Source of the DNA: Pyropia yezoensis
Taxonomy: Eukaryota > Rhodophyta > Bangiophyceae > Bangiales > Bangiaceae
Reading direction: 5' to 3'
Length of the DNA: 64,000 nucleotides
Assembly: GCA_009829735.1 (NCBI GenBank)
Contig: CM020618.1
Span: 19,949,346 to 20,013,345, forward strand
Position 1 is the stretch's first letter; every line of letters begins with the position of its first letter. The position numbers and the translations under genes are program-made. The notes under the pieces are model-generated. The model saw nothing but the letters and a program-made list of their open reading frames with translations. It was not told where the DNA came from and ran no database searches. Below, piece by piece: positions 1 to 11,519 of this stretch.

Positions 1-130
1 GCGAGTCTGTGCAAATCCTCGGGCGCCCACAGCCGGGAGATTGTGGTCTGTGAGGTTCGTCCGCGGAGAAATTAACAAGGCTCACGGACAAGGCCCTCGG
101 ACAAGCTTTGCTTCTGCAGTGGAGCCCCGT

Positions 131-354
131 ATGTTACCGTACACCGTCCTGACAGACCGTTCCACAAACCACAACTTTTGGGCCGAAGCGGGCACCGCAA
201 CGTGCGATCTGCACGCCCATACCCATACGTTATTGCCCGGTCCTGGCCCGTACCCACCAGTTAAGGCCCGGTCCTGCATGCCACATACCCACAAGTTACG
301 GCGCTGTCCTGCCGCGCTGGGTCGTTCCTTGTCTCGAGACGAGCTCCTGGCGAT

Positions 355-386
<32 letters not shown>

Positions 387-1210
387 CAGTTGACGTGTTT
401 ATCGGCCTCGGCGCGGCGCGGCCGCTGCCCGCCGCCTCGCCGCCCGCCGCCGCCACCGCCGCCATCCCCCCAACCGGGGATGGGGTGCAGCGGCCGCACC
501 ACGTGGCGGGGGAGGCCGCCCTGCTGCGGCAGCTGGCCGCGTACGTGGCCGTCGGGGGCCCCCTGCGGGCGCCCCCAGTGTCCCACACCCCCAGGACGGT
601 TGCCGGCGCGGCCGCCGACACGGTCAGCGGCGGCGTCGCAGGGACGTTGCCCGTGGCGCCCGCTGCCGCGGCCGACGCTGATGGCGGCACGGGGGGTGGT
701 CGGGTAGGGAGGGCCCCCTGCCCGCCGCTGTTGACTGCGCTATTCGCCCCGCGGTTTGTCACCGCCCTGGCGTGCCGCGTGCCCGCCTACCTGCGCCTCG
801 CCGCGGCGTCCTCGTCGGCAGCGGCAGCGGCGGCGGCGGCGGCAGCCGCCGCCGCCATCGACGCGACCGCGGAGGAGACCTGCAACGGCAACGGCACCAG
901 CGGTGCCGCCACCGGTGTGCGGGCGTTGGGGGCAGTGACGGCGGTGGCTGCGGCGACGCCGCCGTCCCCGGCGGCGGCAACCGCTGCCGACGCGGCGGCC
1001 ATGGCCGTGGCGGCCGCTGCGGCAGCGGCGGCCGGCCTGCGCCTGTACACCACCCTGCTGGCCGCCGCCGCCGACGCGGCGCCGATGCTCGCCGCGGCAT
1101 CCCCGTGGGCGCCCACCCGCGACGGCATCCTGGTCGCCGCCGCGGGGGGGCTGGCCACGGCCGCCGCTGCCGCGGCCGATGGCGGTGGCTGCGGCGGCAG
1201 CGCCGGCGGC

Positions 1211-1242
<32 letters not shown>

Positions 1243-2278
1243 GCGGTCGGCGGTGGCCGCCTGGGGCGCCGCCGCCGCCGCGGCGGGCCACCCGGGGCTG
1301 GCCGCCGCCGCCGCCGACGCGGCGGTCGTGACGGCCGTGTTGGCCGCCACCGGCGGCGGCGGCGGCGGCGGCGGCAGTGGCGGCGGCGGCGGCGGCGGCT
1401 CTGCGGACGGCCTGGCCGTCGCCGCCGCTGCCGCGGTGCGGGCGTCGCTGGTGGGCGTGCCGGGGCGGCCGCCGCCGCGGCGGTGCCCCGGCGGGGGCGC
1501 GGCACCGCTGCCGGGGCTGTCCGCCTGGGCCCGCCCGCGGCTGTCGCCGCGTCCTCCCCCCGGGGGGGGGACGGGCGGGCAGCCACCGCCGCTGCCACCA
1601 CTGGCTGCCGTTGCCGTCGACGCTGCCGCCACCGCGGCGGCAGCGGGGGCAGGGGCGGGGGCGCCCCCGCCCCCGCCCCCCGCCACCCCTGGGGCTTTCC
1701 ACGCCGCCCGCCTGGGGGTGCTGCTCGGCCTGCTCGGCCCGGGCGCGGCGGGCCGCGCCGAGGCCGCCGCGTGGACGGCCGCCGCCGCGCGGGTCGTGTC
1801 GGGCGGCACCCCCGTGGGCGGCGGCGGCGGCGGTGGGGGGGGGGACGGCAGTGGGGGCGGCGGCCCCCGCCGCCGCCGCCGCCGCGGGCAGTCGCCGCGG
1901 ATATCCTTTGGGGGCCTCCCGCCGGTGCAGCCGCCGCCCCAGTGGGCGGCGGCGCCTGTCGCCACCGCCGCCGCCGCCGCCGCCGCTGTCGCCGCTGCCG
2001 CTGCCGCCGCTGCTTCCGCGTCCACCGCACCGCCGGCTGTGCCGCACGCCGCGACCGACGGCCTTGCCGCATCGCCGGCGCTCCGGGGCAGCCGCTTGCC
2101 GTGGGTGGCGGTGGGGGTGCTCCGCTGGGCGGCTGCCGCCGCGGCGCCATTGGCGGCAGCGCCGTCGCCGGCGGCCGACGCGGGGGCGCTGCTGGCCGTC
2201 GTGGGCATTGCGCGGGGCGCCGCGCGGGTGCTCCTTGCCGCCGCCGCCACCGCCGCCGCCGCTGCGGCAGCGTCGACG

Positions 2279-2310
<32 letters not shown>

Positions 2311-3538
2311 TGGGGGGGGGAGGGGGGGCGGAGGTGACTGGGCGGACGAGGGGCTGGACGGCCCATCCGACACGGACAGCGACAGCGATGGGGGCGGGGG
2401 TGGTGGCGGCGGCGGCGGTGGCGCCGCCGGCCGACCCCGCCCGTGGTGCCTGTCGACCGCCGCCGCGGCGGCGGCGGCAGCGGCGGCGGCGCGCCCGCTG
2501 GGCGCCGTTTTGGCGGCGGTGCTGCCCGCGGTGGCCGGCGGCGGCACCCCCACCCCCCCCGCCCCCTCGCTCCTCGCCGCCGCCTCCCGGCTGGCCGCCG
2601 CCGGTGACGCGCTGGTGGGCGTGGCCGCCGCCGCCCGCGTCGGCGGGTCCCCCGACACGGGGGGCGGCGGCGGCGGCGGCGGCGGCGCCCCCCCGCCCCT
2701 CTTCCCCGCGGGCGCCCGGTGCGTCGCCGCCGCACAGGCCGTGGTCGACGCCGCCGCCGCCGCGTCGGCACGGTTGGCGGGCGACGTGGCCGCCGCCGCC
2801 GCGGCGGCGGCGCCACCGCCGCCCGCCGTCGGCGCCGAGTGGGCGCTGCGGGGGGGGGGGGAGCCGGCCGACCCGCCCGCCGCCACGGTTGTGGCGGTGG
2901 CGCGGGGCCCCACCAGCGGCGCCGGCAGTGGCGGCGGCGGCGGTGGTGGTGGGGGTGGTGGCAGGGACAGGGACGGCAGCCACGGCGCGGGGGGCGGGGG
3001 CAGGAAGCGGCGGCGGCGGCAGCGGCAGCGGCGGGACCGGGAGGGCGGCCGCCGCCGCGGGCGGTGGGATAGGGACGTAACGGGTGGCGGCGGCGGCGGC
3101 GGCAGCGGCAGCAGCAGCAGCAGTGACAGCGGCGCCTGCCGCCGCGCCAACCTGCTCGCCGACAGTGCCAGCAGCAGCGGCGGCAGCGACCGCAGCAGCA
3201 GCAGCAGCGACCGCAGCAGCAGCGACCGCAGCGGCAGCAGCAGCGACGGCAACGGCGGGGGGGGGGGGCGCGGGCGCCCCCGCTTTTGGGCGCACCCCCC
3301 ACCCGGTGGGGCAGCCGACGGGGACGGCGAGGCGGCGGCGGCGGCGGCGTCGGCGGCGGCGGCGGGGGGGGCCAACCCCCCGGCGGGGGCCGCCACCGGC
3401 ACTGCCCGCGACGGCGGCGGCGGCGGCAGCGCCGACGACGGCGACGGTGGTGGGGGGGGGTGGGGGGGGGGGACGGCGGCTGGGGGGGGGGGGCGGGGGG
3501 ACGACGCGCCCGCCACGCTGTTTGTGCGGCTGCGGTGA
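131..3538 (+). CDS. Ala/Gly-rich hypothetical protein (start uncertain)
   Basis: One open frame of about 1135 codons, counted from the ATG at 131. I recognise no family. Most of it is Ala and Gly runs from GCC/GGC triplets, but stretches between the runs look like real protein: residues with mixed Leu, Val, Tyr and Arg near 500-820 and 1040-1180, a hydrophobic Leu/Val-rich segment near 2090-2260, an acidic DTDSDSD patch near 2370, a basic Arg/Lys block near 3000-3070, and a Ser/Asp-rich tail near 3100-3250. The end at the TGA at 3536 follows a Phe-Val-Arg-Leu-Arg terminus. The first 75 codons lie before a 30-base C run and may not belong to the gene. Long open frames on the opposite strand are expected from the same triplets, so strand choice rests only on composition. 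Confidence 0.35.
356..385 (+). repeat. 30-base poly-C tract
   Basis: An uninterrupted run of about 30 C. It splits the questionable 5' part of the Ala/Gly-rich frame from the more protein-like part. Runs of this length are prone to length errors, so the reading frame across it is unsafe. The G-rich strand could form a quadruplex. Confidence 0.9.
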
Positions 3539-4134
3539 GGAAGGGGGGCGGGGGGGGGGGGGGGGAGCGGGACGCCCCGCGCCCCCCACAACCTCCACCC
3601 CGCGCACCCTCCTCTTCCGTCCGCGCGGCGGGCGGCGGCGGCGGGGACGCGGGCGGCGGGGGCACCCGCCCCCGCCGCCATGCGGCGTGGCCGAGTGGCC
3701 GAGTGTGTAGCGCGGCGGCCGTGCCCCCCCCCCCACCGGCCGGAGGGGTGGGGGACGCCCGGTGGGGCGGGGGGGTGGCAGCCACCAATACGAGCGCTTC
3801 ATAAGGAGGAAAAGAGAAATAAGAGATAGCGCGGCGCTACGGCGCGCGTAGTGGGCGGGGCGCGCCCGCTGTGGCCGGCCGCGGAGCGGGGCGCGCGCGG
3901 CGTCTATTCCGCTCCCCCCCGCCCTCCCACCCCTCAACAGGGGCTCCCCTCCACCCCTTCCCAGACTGCACCCTCTGTCATGCCTCCAGTCGCCCCTCTC
4001 TCCAATCCTGCCGGCCTTACCCCCCCCCGCCCCCCCCCCCCCCCCACTCCCCCCCCTTCCCCCTCCGCAATCCCCACCCTCCGCTTCCAGCTTTGCCCGC
4101 TGCCCTGTCGCGTCCCATCCCACGGGCCCCCGCC
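3539..4134. other. Intergenic, no gene seen
   Basis: GC-rich sequence with G and C runs between two genes that converge on it (one ends at 3538 on the plus strand, the next ends at 4135 on the minus strand). It should hold both 3' ends. I see no clear polyadenylation signal or RNA gene. Confidence 0.5.
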
Positions 4135-4223
4135 TCACGCCACCTCCCCCGCGTCGGGGGAGAGGGCCTCGGACGCTGCCAGCATTGGCTCTGCCGCCGC
4201 CGCCGCCGGCGCCTTGCACCCGC

Positions 4224-4264
<41 letters not shown>

Positions 4265-4788
4265 GCCTCCGCAGACGCCGCCGCCTCCCCGTTGGCACCC
4301 GCCGCCGCCGCCGCCGCCGCCGAGGGGCTTGCCGCCGCGGCGGCGGCGGCGGCGGCGGCGGCGAGGACGTCGGGTCGCGGGGAGGCGGCCCCCCCCTCCC
4401 GCGCGGCGGCGGCGGCCAGGTGCAGCCGCTCCACGTGCGCCCGGTGGCCGTCCTCAAAGCGGGCGAGCCACTTTGGGTAGGCCAGCCGCGCCGAGCCGTG
4501 GAGGTGGCGGGCGAGCAGCGCGTTGAGCGCCGGCACGTCGTCCATCCACGCGACGAGCAGGACGACGCCGTCCTTTGGTAGGCGCCCCGCCAGCAGCGCG
4601 TCCACCATCTTGGCCGTCAGCCGCCGCTTCTCCTTGGCGTCTGCATAGTGCCGGTGGACCACGGGGGGGAGGAACCGCTCCTGCGCGCCAAAGTACTCGA
4701 CTAGCTTGGACGCAAACACCACCGCCGCCACGCACGCGGCGACCGTCAGGGCCGCCACCGTCGGTGGCGCCCCGTCGGCCGCGGGGGG

Positions 4789-4826
<38 letters not shown>

Positions 4827-5517
4827 GGGGGGGGGTCACCCCGTCGGCCGGCGCGCCGGCTGCCGGCGCCGCCCCGCCGTCGGGCGGCGGCGCCGCCCCC
4901 CCCCCCCCCGTTGGGGACAGCAGCGCCGCCGCCGGCACGCCGCCGCCGCCCGCCGCCGGCGACGTGACGGCGGTGAGCGACGCGGTCACCCACCCCCCAT
5001 TGTTGGGCGCCTCCCCCGCCGGGTCGAGCGCCCGGTACAGGCGCCGAAAGGCGGCGTGCGCGTCGGTGCGGAGGCGCTCAATGAGCTCCCGCTGCTCCGC
5101 GAGAGCCTCGAGGAAGTAGCCAAGGTCCGGCGCCGACGCGCGGGCGGCGCCCACCCACGGCAGGATGACGCCCGCCTCGAGGCCCCGGACGTCAAGGAAA
5201 AAGTCGTGGAAGACCTTCCACCACGCCGCCACCTCCCGCACGTGCCCGGCGGTCAGGGCGGGGCCCAGCAGCGCCGCGTCGGCCATCATCTTGAAGAGGT
5301 CCATCAGCTCCCGGCGGAGGGCGTTGTGGGGGAGGGAAAAGACGTCCACCGCCCACTTGGCGCGGTTGCCAAAGTCGGCGGGACACAGCACCGGCGCGCG
5401 GAGGGAGGTGGCGTGAAAGGTGGCATACGCCGAGGCGCCGTCGGCGCCCGCCCACACCCGCTCTGCAGACAGGTCCCGGGGGGGGGCGCCCCCGCCGACG
5501 CCGGCAGGGACGGCCGA

Positions 5518-5551
<34 letters not shown>

Positions 5552-6047
5552 ATGCTGCCGCCGCCGGCCGGGCCGTCGCCCGCCATACGCAGCGGGGGTA
5601 CCCGCGCGGGCTTGCGGAGAAAGGAGGAAGCGCCGCCGCCGCCACCGCCGCCGGCGGGGCGGCGGAGGAAGGAGCGCCCCGCCGAGCCGGTGGGCAGCGG
5701 CCGCCGAAAGGTGGGCGCCGCCGTCGCCATCCCCGGCGCGTCGGCCCGGCCGGCAGCGCCGTCGGCAGGCCCCCCACCGCCAGTGCCACCCGCTGGGCCG
5801 GCTGGTGGGTCCTGCGGGGCCCCCCCGCGGGTGGCCGCCTCTGCCCCCGGCGGCGCATTTAGCGGCAACGACGGCAGCGGCGACGGGGACGGCAACAATG
5901 ACGGCGCCGCCCCGCCACCCGCCGCCGCCCCAGCAGCAGCTGGCGCGTCTGTCACAGCCGGCGGGCCGCCGCTGGCAGGCGCGGCCGCGGCGGCGGCGCG
6001 GTGGGACCGGTGGGGGCGGCGGAGGAAGGAGCGGGCCCCATCGCCGC

Positions 6048-6084
<37 letters not shown>

Positions 6085-6141
6085 CGGCCGCACACGGCGG
6101 CTGAGAAAGGAGGCCCGGGGGTTCCCGCCGGGCGCGCTCAT
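4135..6141 (-). CDS. Hemerythrin (HHE)-like protein with SFLRRP repeats
   Basis: A 668-residue protein from the ATG at 6141. This start is preferred over longer upstream extensions because it immediately precedes the first repeat. The N-terminal third is disordered Gly/Pro/Ala sequence with four spaced copies of a short motif Ser-Phe-Leu-(Arg/Ser)-(Arg/Lys). The middle has a helical block with PHNALRREL, then WWKVFHDFF and GVILPWV, which has the spacing of a hemerythrin/HHE cation-binding domain (His at the start of helix 1, His in the next helix). After an Ala/Gly linker, a second block contains KLVEYFGAQERFLPPVV and resembles the second half of the same fold. Some usual metal-ligand His/Glu positions are not obvious, so iron binding is inference. 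The C-terminus is an Ala-rich tail. It could instead be an unrelated four-helix protein. Confidence 0.6.
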
Positions 6142-7021
6142 CGTTGCCGGCGTCACCGCCAGGCCTGTTGGGGGGGGGGGGAGGACGGCGAGACCTAAGA
6201 CGTCGCGGGCTGAGAAACGTGAGGGGGGGGGGGAACGGTGGGCCGTAGGGGGCGGCGGGGGGGGGCGGGAAGGAGGCGGAAAAAGGCGGCGGAGGGAGCA
6301 GGGATCCCCCTCAACGGCCAGCTTCCTGCCGTCGTCGACTGACGGCCTCGGCCCCCCCGCTGGGGTGGCCAACCAGCCCAGCGGTACGCACAAAGAGCAG
6401 ACACTGCCCCCTATTCCCCAGTCCCTACCCTCTCATTGACCACAGTGCGGCCACAGCGCACGGCGACGCACCATCCTCCCGTCTGGACAAGCAAAGTGCC
6501 TGCCGGAGCACTGCGGGGGCGAGAGGGGGCAACCCAGACAACGACGGGCGGCCAGCCACACAGTGGTCGCCGCTGGCGGCCCTAGCAGAGAAGGCAGGAC
6601 CGCCTCCTGCGGCGGCTGATTACTTGGCACGTGCCCAACGAGGCCCCTATCGATCCCCCACGCTGCAGGCGTGGCGCAGACAGGCGCTGTGCAGCCACCA
6701 TGACCGCTGCCTGCATGAACAGCAGCCCCTGCGCACTCGTCGCCAAGGTGCAGCTGTTGAGGAGCAAGCCGTTTACTAATCTTACTGGTCGTACATATTC
6801 ACTATTCATCGCGCAGTACTTTGACTTTTCAAGACGAAAATATGTAAAGTAGTACACCCCAAGCTAGGGCATGCTGCGGCGTGATCCGCATCTCGATCCA
6901 CCACGCGCACATCTGCATCATCCACGACCCGTTGCGTGCGCTCTCTCCCCTGCTCGTCACCCCCAGCACACCCCGTTGTGTCCGCTCCCCTCCCTGTGCT
7001 CTTCGACCCCGTCTGTGCGCT
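6142..7021. other. Divergent 5' intergenic region
   Basis: Lies between the minus-strand hemerythrin-like gene and the plus-strand glutathione peroxidase, which are transcribed away from each other, so it should contain both promoters. Base composition falls markedly near 6760-6870, where AT-rich sequence is common for this window. No specific element can be called. Confidence 0.45.
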
Positions 7022-8218
7022 ATGGCCTTTCTCTCCCCCTCGATTGCCGCTGTCTCCCCTGTCCTGCGCCGTCTCCCCGCCCTCCGTCGTGCGCCCCCGA
7101 CTCGTGGGGCCGCCGTCGCCCCCCGCCGCGGGGCGGCCAGGATGGCCGGGTCCACGCTGGCCGACCTTGGCAGCGTCACGGACATCGATGGCGGGGAGCT
7201 GCCGCTTGCTGGCCGCCCTGCTTTTGTTGTGAACGTTGCCAGTGAGTGTGGGTACACCGCTTCGGGGTACCAGATGATGAAGGACCTGCTTGCCAAGTAT
7301 GGGGACTCTCTGGCGGTCGTGGCTGTGCCCTGCAACGCCTTTGGGATGTACGTTTGTTCTTTGCCACGACCCCCTGGTTGATGCACCGGTTGCCATGGTC
7401 CGCCCTCCCTGTCTTGGATGCATAGTTCGAGTGCCTGGCTGTATCCTCGCTGCACTAGCACCTGAGCTCCCCGCTGACCTCCCTCGTTGATGGCTGTGCT
7501 GTGTTGTCGTCTGCGCTGCGCGCCTCTACCCTTGGCGTATCTCCGTTTGTGGTTTGCCCTGGTAGGCAAGAGCCTGGCACTAATGAGCAGATCAAGTCGT
7601 TTGTCGCCGCCCGCGCGCCCGGCGTGCTCATTGCGCCCAAGTCTGCCGTCAACGGCTCCGAGTCGCACCCGCTGTTTACGGTGGGCAAGGCCGCCTTCCC
7701 GGGGGACTGTGGGTGGAACTTTGCGTGCCGGTGTACGTTTTCGGAGGGGCCGCCTGCAATGACAGAGCGAGGACGGCGGCGCAGGCGCTCCCTTGCTTGC
7801 GGCTGCAAACGCTGTGCAGGCCAGTCGAGAGGCGGCGCTGGTGGCGCGCCGCCGCCAGGCTTTTTCGTATCTACTGGCCTGCCAGTGCCTGTCGGTGGCT
7901 TTTCGGTCCAAGCTGGATGGGTGTGCATACCCCTTGCGCCCTTATTGCGTCCGCGCAGCTTGTGCATTTCCTTCTCTCACCCTGAATGCATGGATTGCTG
8001 CTTCTATGCCTCCCGCCACACTCAGGACACATCTGACCTGCCCTTCACGGCGTATGTGCCCTGTGTGCTTGCTTTCTGCCTTACTTCTTTCCGTCTTGTG
8101 CCCCACCCCCCCATTCTTTCCCACAGTCCTGTATGACAAGAACGGCAAGCCTGTTGCTCGCTTTGACAACTCCTCGACGCTGGCCGACGTCACCGCCGCC
8201 ATTGACCCCCTGCTTTGA
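7022..8218 (+). CDS. Glutathione peroxidase, Cys-type, three exons
   Basis: Exons 7022-7347, 7566-7732 and 8127-8218 join to 194 codons plus TGA. Both introns begin GTACGT and end AG (218 and 394 bases), and phase is kept. The enzyme reduces hydroperoxides with glutathione or thioredoxin. The peroxidatic residue is Cys, not Sec, in ASECGYT. The catalytic Gln lies in FGMQEPGTNEQ, whose codons straddle intron 1, and the Trp-Asn pair is in GWNF. The usual CNQFG is CNAFG. The resolving Cys that plant-type enzymes carry after the Gln motif is absent at its normal place (the segment reads VLIAPKSAVNG); two other Cys flank GWNF. The first ~40 residues are rich in Ala, Arg, Ser and Pro with few acids, which suggests a plastid or mitochondrial transit peptide. 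An internal Met (AARMAGSTL) could give a cytosolic form. Confidence 0.93.
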
Positions 8219-8875
8219 TAGAGCAACGGCAATCGCACGGTCGACGGTGATCATTGTCGGTTGCCGGCCACCACCGGGGGCGCTCATCGTCTGCGGTCGT
8301 CTGCGCGATCTAGGCGCCGACATCCCCCTCTCCATGGGGCTCGTTTATATGAACGCGTCGGCCGAGAACGAAAAAAAAAGACGACACCCAGCAAAACAAC
8401 AGCAATGGGTGCTGACAGGGACGACACGGCATGGAGTGCACTCGGGCGCACAGGTCCGTAGGGGGTGCCGTGGCGCGACCCCCCCACCGGGTCCCCGTGC
8501 GCCGGTCGACCCGCGTGCGCTCCTCGCCCGGCCAGGACCCACGCCCCAGCACATGCGACAGGCCGACGGTACACTGCCACCCATCCGGACCCCCGTCCGG
8601 ACCTCCGTCTGGAGCCCTGTCGCACGGGCTCCCCACCGCCGCGTCAAGGACGCTTGTGCGAAAACCGCCCAGGCCGCGCCGCGTCGTTCACCCTCTCCAC
8701 CGCCTCGGGTGAGTCTCCCCACCATGAGCGGGTCACGAAAAAGGCGGCCTCCCGGCGCTCACCCCCCACCTCCACCCTCCCCTAATCAACAATAAAAAGA
8801 CAAGTCCCTAGCGTTCCGCACCTTCCCTCCTCCAGGGAGGGGGATCCCCCACCCCCCCCCTCGCAAACCGGGACG
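8219..8875. other. Intergenic, convergent 3' ends
   Basis: The peroxidase gene ends at 8218 and the next gene ends at 8876 on the other strand. The stretch has an A-rich patch near 8370-8400 and AATAAA on the plus strand near 8791, which is far from the peroxidase stop and may be fortuitous. No gene is seen. Confidence 0.45.
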
Positions 8876-9078
8876 TCACCCCGCCCCCCCCCGGAGCTTT
8901 TGCACCTCCGCCTCGGCCTCCCGCGCGGTCGCTTCCGCCTCCCGCAGCCGTGCATACAGGTACTCGGCGGTGATGCGGAGGGACTCTACCTGCACCCGCA
9001 GGCGCGCGCGCTCGCCGCGGGTCTCCTTGCCGCCGCGCTTCCGGCGGCGGCCGCCACCGCCGACATTGCCGCCGCCAA

Positions 9079-9112
<34 letters not shown>

Positions 9113-9362
9113 AACCCCAACGGGCGACGACGGCGCGGGGCTGCCGTCGCCCCCCGTCCCCGCAGCGTCCCCGCCATTGGCAACGGCGGCCACCTCTTCG
9201 CCACCACCGCCACTGCCAGTGGCCCCCCCCGCCCGCCGCAGGCGGCCCCACACGCCCCCCATTGACGAGTGCCGGCGGAGGTTGCCGCCGCCGTCGGCGC
9301 TCCCGCCGCCGCCCATCCCCACGAGAGCCGGTGAAGTTGGCGCTGTCGCAGACGCGCCCCTT

Positions 9363-9409
<47 letters not shown>

Positions 9410-10486
9410 CGCCGCCGCGCCGCCAACCAGCCCACTGCTGCCGCGGCCACGGATTCGCTCCGCTGCCAGCTCCGAAGCCGCCACCGCCGCCCGCTCCTCT
9501 GCGGCCGCCGCCGCCGCACGCGACGCGGCGCATGAGGGGCAGCCGCCGCCAACGTCGCCATCGACCGAGGAGAGGCTCCCAACGTCCAGGCCAGACGAGG
9601 CGTTGCCGAGACGGCGGCCAGCCGCGCGGCGGCAGCCGCTGTCGAGCGACGCAGCGCCAGTGGAGGCGGTAGAGGCGGCAGCGGCGACGACAGCGGCGGC
9701 GGCACCCGACCGGCCGCCGTCAAGTCGGGCGGGCAGCGGCGGCGTCGCAGCTTCCAGGTCAATGGACGCCAGCGTCAGACCCAGCGGGGAGTCCCCGCCT
9801 AGGTCCCCGCCGGGCGACACGCCAGCGCTGCCGCCACTACCGTGGCGACGGTCGCGGCTCGAGGCCGCATGGAGGCCCGCCGCGCCACCCCTCCCCATCA
9901 CCCCCAAAGTCCCTCCGCCAGCGGCCCCAAGGGAGGAAGAGGTATCATCCGAGCCCTCTCCCGCGGCAGCGCCCGCCCCCTGCCCCCCCCTCCCTCCGTC
10001 CAAGCCCACGTCACTCCCCGCATCAGAGCCGCTGCTGTCAAGATCATCCTCCACCGCCCGATAGTCGACGCCCGCAAGCAGGTCTGATAAAAAGGCGGAG
10101 TCGTCCGACGCCCCCGACGGCGACAGCGTGCGGAACGCCGACGCCCCGCCAGCGGCGGGAGCGTCTGCGCCTGCAGCTGCGGCGGCTGCGGGGGTGACGG
10201 CCAGCCCAGCCAGGAGAGGCGGGCCCCCGCCGGCGGTGGGCGTCAGCGTCGGTCGCCAGCCAGGGGGTGGCACCAACGCCGGGCGGCCTCCGGCGCCGCC
10301 GCCACCGGCGCCGCCGCCCAACGCCGGTGGTGGAGGTGCCCGCGGAGGTGCCTGCGCGGGCAGCCCCGCCCGGCGTGGCGGCGGCGGCGGGGGTCCTCGC
10401 CCCCGCCGTGGCACCACGGGAGGAGAGGCACCCAGCGTGGGAGTCACGGGGGGGGGGCGCGGCGGGGGGGGGGGAGTCGCCGCCAT
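8876..10486 (-). CDS. Low-complexity protein with C-terminal coiled coil
   Basis: A 536-residue frame from the ATG at 10486. I recognise no family. The N-terminus is Pro/Ala/Gly-rich. A mixed acidic segment follows around residues 115-170 (FLSDLLAGVDYRAVEDDLD and a Ser/Asp run), then Ser/Gly-rich sequence, a short Ala/Glu helix after a Cys-Pro-Ser-Cys pair near residue 315, and a long Gly run. The last ~60 residues start with a basic patch (GGRRRKRGGK) and continue as a charged heptad-like helix rich in Arg, Glu, Leu and Ala, most likely a coiled coil. Acidic, basic and heptad segments in one frame favour real coding over a triplet artefact. The basic patch could be a nuclear localisation signal, but that is inference. 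Confidence 0.6.
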
Positions 10487-11519
10487 CGCAATGACAGGGC
10501 GCTACCACCACCCGCTGGCGGCGAGGGAGGGGGAAGCGGGTAGAACGGCGCCACCCGGCCAACCGCCGCCCGCGGTCGCCACGGGGGCGCCGCCCACACC
10601 GACAACCCCGGCAGGCTGGGCGCCCGCCCCACCGCCGTCGCGACCGCGGTCGTTGCGAGACGGGCGGGCGAGGAGGGAACGGATGCCCGTCGCCGGGAAG
10701 ACGTGGCGATGCGGGCGGCGACGGTGTCCGCCCTGGGAGGGGGGCGGTCCCCAGCAAGAGCGAGATGGAGGCGGCGGTGGGTGAGGGAAGGGAAGGGGGG
10801 ACAGGGTGGGAGGAGGGAGGTGGCAGCGGGGTTGGCCGGGCGACACGTCGGGCGCCGCTGGCAAGCGTCGGGGCACACTGCCTCCACACGAGGCGGAGGG
10901 GAACGAGCCGGGGGCGTGCGACGACCGGGTGCGACCCCCGGGTGGCGTGATTGTGCCGCTTTTTCGTCTGCGCGGCGAGGTGGATGCACAGAAGAAGTGC
11001 AGGCGGCCATTCAGACGACCCGCCCTCGAGACCGCCCCTCACAGCCGCCGTCTGTCCGTTGTCCACTCGTGGCACACTAATTACACTGCCATGTGCCGAC
11101 CAATCAAGAAGCAAGAAAAACTCCCTAATAATTACAAACAATTCAATGTTCTCCTGATCAATGCAAGCCCTCCTCCCCGCGAAGCCCTCTAAGAGGGTCC
11201 TACACTACCACTGATGAACCGTGCGACAATTGCCCCCGCCGTCGTCGGCAGGGCTCGTCGCTGTGCGGGAATAGGCAGTGGCCCCGTCCAGAGCCCTCAC
11301 CGAGACGAGTTTGGTCGTCGCCCGGACAGGGTTGGTAATACCGCCACCGCCTCCACCGCCTCCACTTCCTCCACCGCCACCGCCACCGCCTTCACCGCCT
11401 CCACCGCCACCGCCTCCACCGCCACCGCCAGTACTGTCCGACACAAGCCACGTCGGGTGCCACTCCGATGCCGTGTCTCGGGACCACTGGGCAGTAGCCG
11501 CTAGAGGCCGACGAGGGTG
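10487..11519. other. Intergenic, no gene supported
   Basis: Upstream region of the minus-strand coiled-coil gene, then more AT-rich sequence near 11080-11200, then a (CACCGC)-type microsatellite. Open frames here are short and compositionally biased. None is supported. Confidence 0.4.
11339..11436. repeat. CACCGC/CTCCAC microsatellite
   Basis: About 100 bases of imperfect CCGCCA/CCGCCT hexamers. On the minus strand it reads as a Gly run at the 3' side of the Fanzor/TnpB-like frame, beyond the conserved zinc-finger end. It is probably not part of that protein. Confidence 0.8.

Noticed and set aside
3685..3760. tRNA-Ser-like start (GTGGCCGAGTGGCCGAG)
   Set aside because: Only the D-arm-like string is present. 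No acceptor stem, anticodon arm or T-loop follows.
740..4219. Very long open frames on the minus strand opposite the Ala/Gly-rich locus
   Set aside because: GCC/GGC triplet runs keep several frames open on both strands. These frames are Arg/Pro/Gly-rich throughout, with no mixed-composition segments.
8985..10064. Plus-strand Pro-rich ORFs opposite the coiled-coil gene
   Set aside because: They mirror Gly/Ala/Arg codons of the minus-strand frame. Only the minus frame shows charged heptads and acidic patches.
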